Assembly: GCF_004346225.1 (NCBI RefSeq)
Contig: NZ_SMAJ01000003.1
Coordinates: 248,001 to 312,000 of the forward strand
Source of the DNA: Paralcaligenes ureilyticus
Lineage (GTDB): Bacteria; Pseudomonadota; Gammaproteobacteria; Burkholderiales; Burkholderiaceae_B
Reading direction: 5' to 3'
DNA: 64,000 nt
Positions within the stretch are counted from its first letter, which is position 1. Each line of letters opens with the position of its first letter. This document shows positions 60,044 through 64,000 of the stretch, piece by piece. Below the pieces are notes generated by a model. It ran no database searches and had not been told where the DNA came from. It saw only the letters and a list, made by a program, of their open reading frames with translations. The translations under genes and the position numbers were made by a program.

Positions 60044-60787
60044 TCAATAACGTTGCGTGCAATCAAATTCCCCCGCCATTACCCGCTCTCCTTGTATGCT
60101 CGTGACCCCTCTAAAACCAACGCCATAGGTTCGAAACCTCATTTTCGCCTCCCAGTTGCTATAGTCTCGACTGTCATGGTGATGGCCATGAAATACCGCT
60201 TTCACCCCCATCACTTGTGCCAGCAAATCAATGGCCTTGAATCCGTGAGGATGACAGGAAGGCGCCTCATGGGCCACAAGAATATCCGCCTCTTGATCAG
60301 CGAGCCGGTCGACGACCTCGGGGAAGATCGTGGACAAATGCTTCAGGGCTTTCCCCGTCACGTTGGCCGAGTCGCGAAGCCGGGGCGGTGTTGAGGCTTT
60401 CAACCTGGCAAGATAGTCCCCGTAGCTTCGCACCGCCGGCTTTTGATGGGTCGCGGCCACGCCGTCCGGATACCAGACCTCGCCTCGGAATACGCCACCC
60501 AGCCCGGCCACCCGCACCCCTTCGATCTGAACCACGCGTCCGTCCAGGCAGCGGTGCCAAGAATCCTGTAGATGGTCCCAACTGCGCTGACGATTCGTAT
60601 CATGATTACCATGGATGAACCACACGCCGATGCCCGCCTCGGTGAGCGGACGAATCTCGTCTTCAAAGGGGCGCTGCGCCTCGATGTCACCCAAAAAGAC
60701 CACAGTCGCCGTCGCATCGCCTCGTGGCTTGATAGCGGGCAGCACATGGCCGATGCGCCCGTGCACATCACCCAGGAAATAGATCAT
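60044..60787 (-). CDS. Calcineurin-like metallophosphoesterase
   Basis: This 247-residue cytoplasmic phosphoesterase has the metal-binding motifs GDVHG (residues 6-10), GDIEAQRP (usually GDxxDxGP), GNHDTNR, AHEAPS and GHHHDS in the standard order. These predict two metals and a phosphodiester or phosphomonoester substrate. It is the last gene of a minus-strand series (63941 to 60044) with a second phosphatase, an AAA+ ATPase and a zinc-knuckle protein. The second motif has Glu in place of the usual Asp. Substrate unknown. Confidence 0.87.
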   Translation of the reverse strand: MIYFLGDVHGRIGHVLPAIKPRGDATATVVFLGDIEAQRPFEDEIRPLTEAGIGVWFIHGNHDTNRQRSWDHLQDSWHRCLDGRVVQIEGVRVAGLGGVFRGEVWYPDGVAATHQKPAVRSYGDYLARLKASTPPRLRDSANVTGKALKHLSTIFPEVVDRLADQEADILVAHEAPSCHPHGFKAIDLLAQVMGVKAVFHGHHHDSRDYSNWEAKMRFRTYGVGFRGVTSIQGERVMAGEFDCTQRY

Positions 60788-60838
60788 GTCGTCGCTCTTT
60801 TCGTCGTTTTACCCAAGTTACCGTTTAAGTTCAGATCG

Positions 60839-61708
60839 TCAAGGCTCATCATCACGCCCCCATGGCTCAAGCCACTGTTGGACCTCCTCGTGGCAGAGCA
60901 CCAACAAGCAGGTGGTGGGCTTGCGCGCATAAGCTCCACGGTCAATGAACAGGTGCGAGGCATGTAGCACCAACTTTTTCAGCGGCGTGTGGCCCACGTA
61001 GGTCAAGGACAACCCCGCATGCGTGGGCTGATGGCTCACCAGCAGCTTGCCCGCGGGGGTGTCCTGTTCCGTTGATTGTGCCGACTTGACCTCCCCCACC
61101 AGCCGTCGGCCCCAGATAAGAGCCTCGGTCATGGCCGATAGAACGTCGTCGGTCAGGTCATCGTCAGTCAGAACCCGCTTAGGCGCTGGACTGTCGCCTC
61201 CGACCCGACGGTTGTACCAGGTGTTGGATTCGTCCAGGCGGCCGGTCATGAGCTCCGCATGCGCCACATGGAATTGAGTCTCCCCTTCACCCACCGTGAT
61301 CACATAAGGCAGGGCCACGACGCGCGGCAGCAGGTCACGGGTGAGTTCCCGTTCGGCCTCCACACCCAGATCATGGACCCAGCCTCCGCCATTCTGAAAA
61401 AACAGCGTCGCGGCGCTATTGGAGGCATAGGGCATCACGACCCGATACAGGTAGTCGACCAGCATGTCTTCGTGGTTGCCGCGCACGGCGTAAAACCACG
61501 GCTCGCGCAACAGGCGCAGGCACCCCATGGAGTCCGGGCCCCGGTCGGCCAGATCCCCCACGGAAAGCAGTCGATCTTTAGCCGTGTCGAACCCCACGCG
61601 GGCCAATTCCGCGTGCAGCAGATCGAGGCACCCGTGCAGGTCCCCGACGATAAAGTCGCGCCCGGTCGTATTGGCCGGCAGGCGTTGGTGAAAAGTAGGC
61701 ATACGCAT
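60839..61708 (-). CDS. PPP-family Ser/Thr protein phosphatase (PrpA/lambda-like)
   Basis: This 289-residue phosphatase has the PPP signature motifs GDLHGCLDLL (about 22-31), GDLADRGPDS (about 51-60), GNHEDM and the C-terminal metal-ligand His in HVAHAE and GHTPL, then FIDRGAY. Relatives dephosphorylate proteins or act on nucleotide signals such as diadenosine polyphosphates. The neighbouring metallophosphoesterase starts 52 bp after its stop, and a paralogous remnant lies at 58180-58350. It might reverse a modification made or sensed by the neighbouring AAA+ ATPase (inference). Confidence 0.88.
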   Translation of the reverse strand: MRMPTFHQRLPANTTGRDFIVGDLHGCLDLLHAELARVGFDTAKDRLLSVGDLADRGPDSMGCLRLLREPWFYAVRGNHEDMLVDYLYRVVMPYASNSAATLFFQNGGGWVHDLGVEAERELTRDLLPRVVALPYVITVGEGETQFHVAHAELMTGRLDESNTWYNRRVGGDSPAPKRVLTDDDLTDDVLSAMTEALIWGRRLVGEVKSAQSTEQDTPAGKLLVSHQPTHAGLSLTYVGHTPLKKLVLHASHLFIDRGAYARKPTTCLLVLCHEEVQQWLEPWGRDDEP

Positions 61709-61774
61709 TCTTCTTTCGAGTTGTACACCGACCTGTCTTCACAGAGACCTTCTGTCGAGACAGGCCGGTGCGGG

Positions 61775-63529
61775 TTAATGCATCGTGTACAGCGCTGCGT
61801 CCGCGTCGCGCCCAAAGAGGTCCAGCAGAGCGCGACGCATCTCGCGTGGAGCCAGGCCCCGCAGCAAACCTAATTGCCGCGGCGTGACGGTCAGGACACC
61901 GGCCGGCAAAGCCCAGGACCGTTCCAGGTCGCCCAGCAGGCCCTTCACGATGCCCTCGGCATGCTCGGGACCGGGCGCGGGGAAGAACACCGGTCGCAGT
62001 CGAGACAACAAAGGCTTGGCCAGGGCGCTTAGCGAATTGCTGGTCGCGATATACAGGCAATGCGACAGATCGCACTCGGTCATCAGGTAAATATCCTGAT
62101 ACCTCCGGGCGTTGCCGGGTTCGAGCAAATCCAGCAGAGCCTCCTGGGGGTCACCTCCGTTGCCGTACGCCGCATGCGCTTTATCCACCTCATCCAGAAT
62201 AAAGAGCGGGTTGGCGATCTTTGTTTGCTGGATAAACTCGACCATGCGCGAGGCACGATTGCTCGCCCACCCGCGGGTCACGCCTTTCAGGACCTTGGTG
62301 TCGGTCGCACCCGCCAGGTTGATGACCGTGTTGGGTGTTCCGAGTAAATCGCTCAAGCGCTGCGCGAACCGCGTCTTACCCGTCCCCGGGGGACCTACGA
62401 GCAGGACCGGAGCCATGCCTAGACGTACCACGCCGTAACGCCGGCGGGCGATCAGATCGCTCATGACCACCGCGATCGCCTCCTCCGCCCACGGGAATTC
62501 GTCTGTGAGCGTCGCTCGCAGGTCGTAGAGCTTCGCCAGAGCGGGAAACGTGGTGAACGCCATGGGCTTGCGCAAGACCTCGTACTGTTTGAGGTACTCG
62601 GACTCCCCCCGTTCGCTGGAGCTGGGGATGACGCCCGGCACGATCACCACCTGATCCTGGCCCCGGGGGGCGCAGCGTACGGGCGTCCGCGTCGTGCCGA
62701 ACGAGACCCGATTCTGCTCCAGGTCGTCCAAGCGCACGTAGACCGCGAGCTGCTGCTCGACCAACGCCGTGCGATAGGCCTCCGGATCCCGCGCGTGCTG
62801 GGGCGCGGCCTCGATGAGACGATTCCACAGGGGTTTGATCCAGGCGAGCGCCTCGCGGCGTTGGACGATAGGCAAGACGGACTCGGACAAACGCCGGGTG
62901 GGCAGAAGCGTCAGGTAATTGACCACGCAGGCCAAGGCGCACCCAAACGTTTCGGGTCCCCAGCCACTAAAGCGGCGTTGTACGTGGCGTAGCGTCACGC
63001 GTGCGCCCAGGTACCACGCGTGGGCGACCTCGTGGCTGATCCCGCAGAACAGGCGCGACGCCGGTCCCTCGGGTTCCACCAGCCGGGGGAGCGGATCCTC
63101 ATTGAAGTTGAACGCGATCCTTTGACCTTGCCTTGCCAAAAGCATATTAGCCAGCGCCAAGGCACCCTCCACGCTGTTGAGCTGGCGCGCGAGGCGAAAC
63201 CATTCGTGCGGTTGGCTGCTGCCGGCCACACTCTGGGCGGTGGGGAAGCGGTCCTGCACGAACCGTCCTAGTGCCACGGCGGCGGCTGCGCGAACGTGGC
63301 GCGCCTCGTGCCGGTCGGCCACCACCATGAGGGACCGTTTGACCTCCATCAAAGGAGGTGCGCACGGCTCCTGGCTGCGGTAGAGGAGCGTCAAGAAATC
63401 ATCGCCAAAGAAATTCTTCAAAGGCGCGTCGGGCGGGTTCGCCGCGGGTGCGTCTTCGCCCAAAATATGCGCGCACGTTTCGGGGTCGAGAAATTGGGCC
63501 AAATGGGCCGTAAATTCATCGTGGTTCAT
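61775..63529 (-). CDS. AAA+ ATPase, Lon-like ATPase domain with large N-terminal region
   Basis: About 584 residues. The C-terminal AAA+ domain (about 370-580) has Walker A GPPGTGKTRFAQ, Walker B LFILDEVDKA, sensor 1 ATSN and an arginine-finger-like LLSRLRPVFFP, closest in style to Lon/ClpX-type ATPases. No Lon Ser-Lys protease domain follows. The ~370-residue N-terminal region is not recognised; it contains HEVAH (63020-63034) and Glu 23 residues later in GWGPETFGC, a possible zincin-like site, but also a second HExxH (HEARH), so this is weak. I use the ATG at 63529 (GGAAAG upstream); 63544 is an alternative. It is flanked by a zinc-knuckle gene and a phosphatase on the same strand. Confidence 0.85.
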   Translation of the reverse strand: MNHDEFTAHLAQFLDPETCAHILGEDAPAANPPDAPLKNFFGDDFLTLLYRSQEPCAPPLMEVKRSLMVVADRHEARHVRAAAAVALGRFVQDRFPTAQSVAGSSQPHEWFRLARQLNSVEGALALANMLLARQGQRIAFNFNEDPLPRLVEPEGPASRLFCGISHEVAHAWYLGARVTLRHVQRRFSGWGPETFGCALACVVNYLTLLPTRRLSESVLPIVQRREALAWIKPLWNRLIEAAPQHARDPEAYRTALVEQQLAVYVRLDDLEQNRVSFGTTRTPVRCAPRGQDQVVIVPGVIPSSSERGESEYLKQYEVLRKPMAFTTFPALAKLYDLRATLTDEFPWAEEAIAVVMSDLIARRRYGVVRLGMAPVLLVGPPGTGKTRFAQRLSDLLGTPNTVINLAGATDTKVLKGVTRGWASNRASRMVEFIQQTKIANPLFILDEVDKAHAAYGNGGDPQEALLDLLEPGNARRYQDIYLMTECDLSHCLYIATSNSLSALAKPLLSRLRPVFFPAPGPEHAEGIVKGLLGDLERSWALPAGVLTVTPRQLGLLRGLAPREMRRALLDLFGRDADAALYTMH

Positions 63530-63554
63530 GATGATGCTTTCCATTCATCTTTCG

Positions 63555-63941
63555 TTATGGGTCGGTACGGCATGCGGAGCAGAGGGTGCTTAACCAACCG
63601 CCGCTGTCCTCTACGGCGCTGCGGCGTCCACACCGTTCGCAGACGTGGGCACAGGTGGCCGCCGCCAAGTCGACCGCTTCTCGCAATTCGGCGGCCGTTT
63701 CGTCGTCCGCGCCATGAAGTTCGTAATAAAAGCGCAAGCCGCCAAACTTCTCTTTGACTTGCCGAACCTCGATCGACGCGCCTGGAGTGTCTTGCAGGAT
63801 CGTGTCCAGACGCGCGCAAAGCATGGCGATAATCTGGCTCCAGCCATCGCCAAGCTCAAAGCCCCAGGGCAGAGGGCCCTTGGGAAAGAGGCGTGGATAG
63901 GTGGTAGGTAAAGCGTCCAGACGAGCACGGGCCTCGGACAT
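63555..63941 (-). CDS. Small zinc-knuckle protein of unknown function
   Basis: This 128-residue cytoplasmic protein has an N-terminal globular part (LFPKGPLPWGFELGDGWSQI, IEVRQVKEKFGGLRFYYEL) and a C-terminal CERCG...CSAC knuckle (two Cys pairs about 15 residues apart) expected to bind zinc. I recognise the conserved EKFGGLRFYY plus GWLxTLC pattern as a widespread hypothetical family but know no function. It is the first gene of the minus-strand cluster, 26 bp before the AAA+ ATPase, and could be its adaptor or substrate-recognition partner (inference). Confidence 0.8.
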   Translation of the reverse strand: MSEARARLDALPTTYPRLFPKGPLPWGFELGDGWSQIIAMLCARLDTILQDTPGASIEVRQVKEKFGGLRFYYELHGADDETAAELREAVDLAAATCAHVCERCGRRSAVEDSGGWLSTLCSACRTDP

Positions 63942-64000
63942 GATGTTCTCCGATTTGAAAACGAAAAGGGACAGAAACAGGCGACCGTGATCAGGCGGCC

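Noticed and set aside
62370-63544. Lon protease identity for the AAA+ protein
   Set aside because: The ATPase core is Lon-like, but no Ser-Lys protease domain follows and the N-terminal region does not match Lon.
63296-63757. Plus-strand frames of 60-200 codons across 61.2-63.9 kb
   Set aside because: They are antisense shadows of the phosphatase, AAA+ and zinc-knuckle genes in GC-rich DNA.

Overview
The window looks like a catabolic gene mosaic from a betaproteobacterium of the order Burkholderiales, most likely Alcaligenaceae (Bordetella/Achromobacter/Advenella type). The clues are three Bug/TctC-type solute receptors without TctAB partners, several amidase-signature hydrolases, family III CoA-transferases, MaoC-like hydratases, a Liv-type ABC importer and a very heavy load of decayed insertion sequences (IS256, IS4, IS630, ISNCY-like, IS21, IS66, group II intron). 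The genus is an inference, because no rRNA or tRNA gene is visible.

Layout from left to right. (1) 1-1310: a truncated group II intron reverse transcriptase joined to a broken IS256 transposase. (2) 1361-9104: an amidase with a C-terminal extension, remnants of a Bug receptor and an isochorismatase, an IclR regulator, then a divergent amidase pair (small helical subunit plus amidase), a polysaccharide-deacetylase-like hydrolase and an MFS importer. (3) 9619-10947: a broken IS4-family element. (4) 11023-15191, minus strand: a CoA module of three hot-dog-fold hydratases and a fused double CoA-transferase, followed by an isochorismatase-like gene. (5) 16599-19583: IS4, IS630, ISNCY-like and a second, internally deleted IS4. 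(6) 19621-29214: a Bug receptor, a CitE-like lyase, an enolase-superfamily enzyme, a carboxyltransferase, an ADP-forming acyl-CoA ligase, a TrmB-type regulator, a biotin carrier and a biotin carboxylase. (7) 29262-30235: an internally deleted IS21 and an IS66 tail. (8) 30490-32485: a GntR/UTRA regulator and a Bug receptor. (9) 32831-33650: IS66 tails, a group II intron relic and a block of nested palindromes. (10) 34038-39485: an ABC importer, an alpha/beta hydrolase and a second small-subunit/amidase pair. (11) 39645-42180: IS66 tails and fragments of DMT, TRAP and hydrolase genes. (12) 42250-56125: HyuA/HyuB, a Liv-type ABC importer, an XRE-cupin regulator, a FAD amine oxidase, an Old Yellow Enzyme, a cupin and an aldehyde dehydrogenase. 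(13) 56819-58151: a candidate oriT and a MobV relaxase. (14) 58180-63941: island remnants (UvrD and MFS fragments), then a minus-strand cluster of two metallophosphatases, an AAA+ ATPase and a zinc-knuckle protein.

How the parts may work together. The amidase modules would import amides and hydrolyse them. The 42-56 kb module has the parts for uptake of a lactam or hydantoin-like ring, ATP-dependent opening, oxidative deamination and aldehyde oxidation. The 11-15 kb and 20-29 kb modules have the parts for activating, carboxylating, hydrating and cleaving CoA esters of small acids. The strongest unifying signal is a tandem palindromic operator: two ATTCGAAT sites exactly 22 bp apart. It lies upstream of three separate modules (15256, 31411 and 33817), one of them beside the GntR gene. 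This suggests that modules now separated by IS debris share one regulon. Other unusual signals are a 27-bp repeat that gives the ABC ATPase four in-frame start codons, each with its own ribosome-binding site, and the AAA+/phosphatase cluster at the right end.
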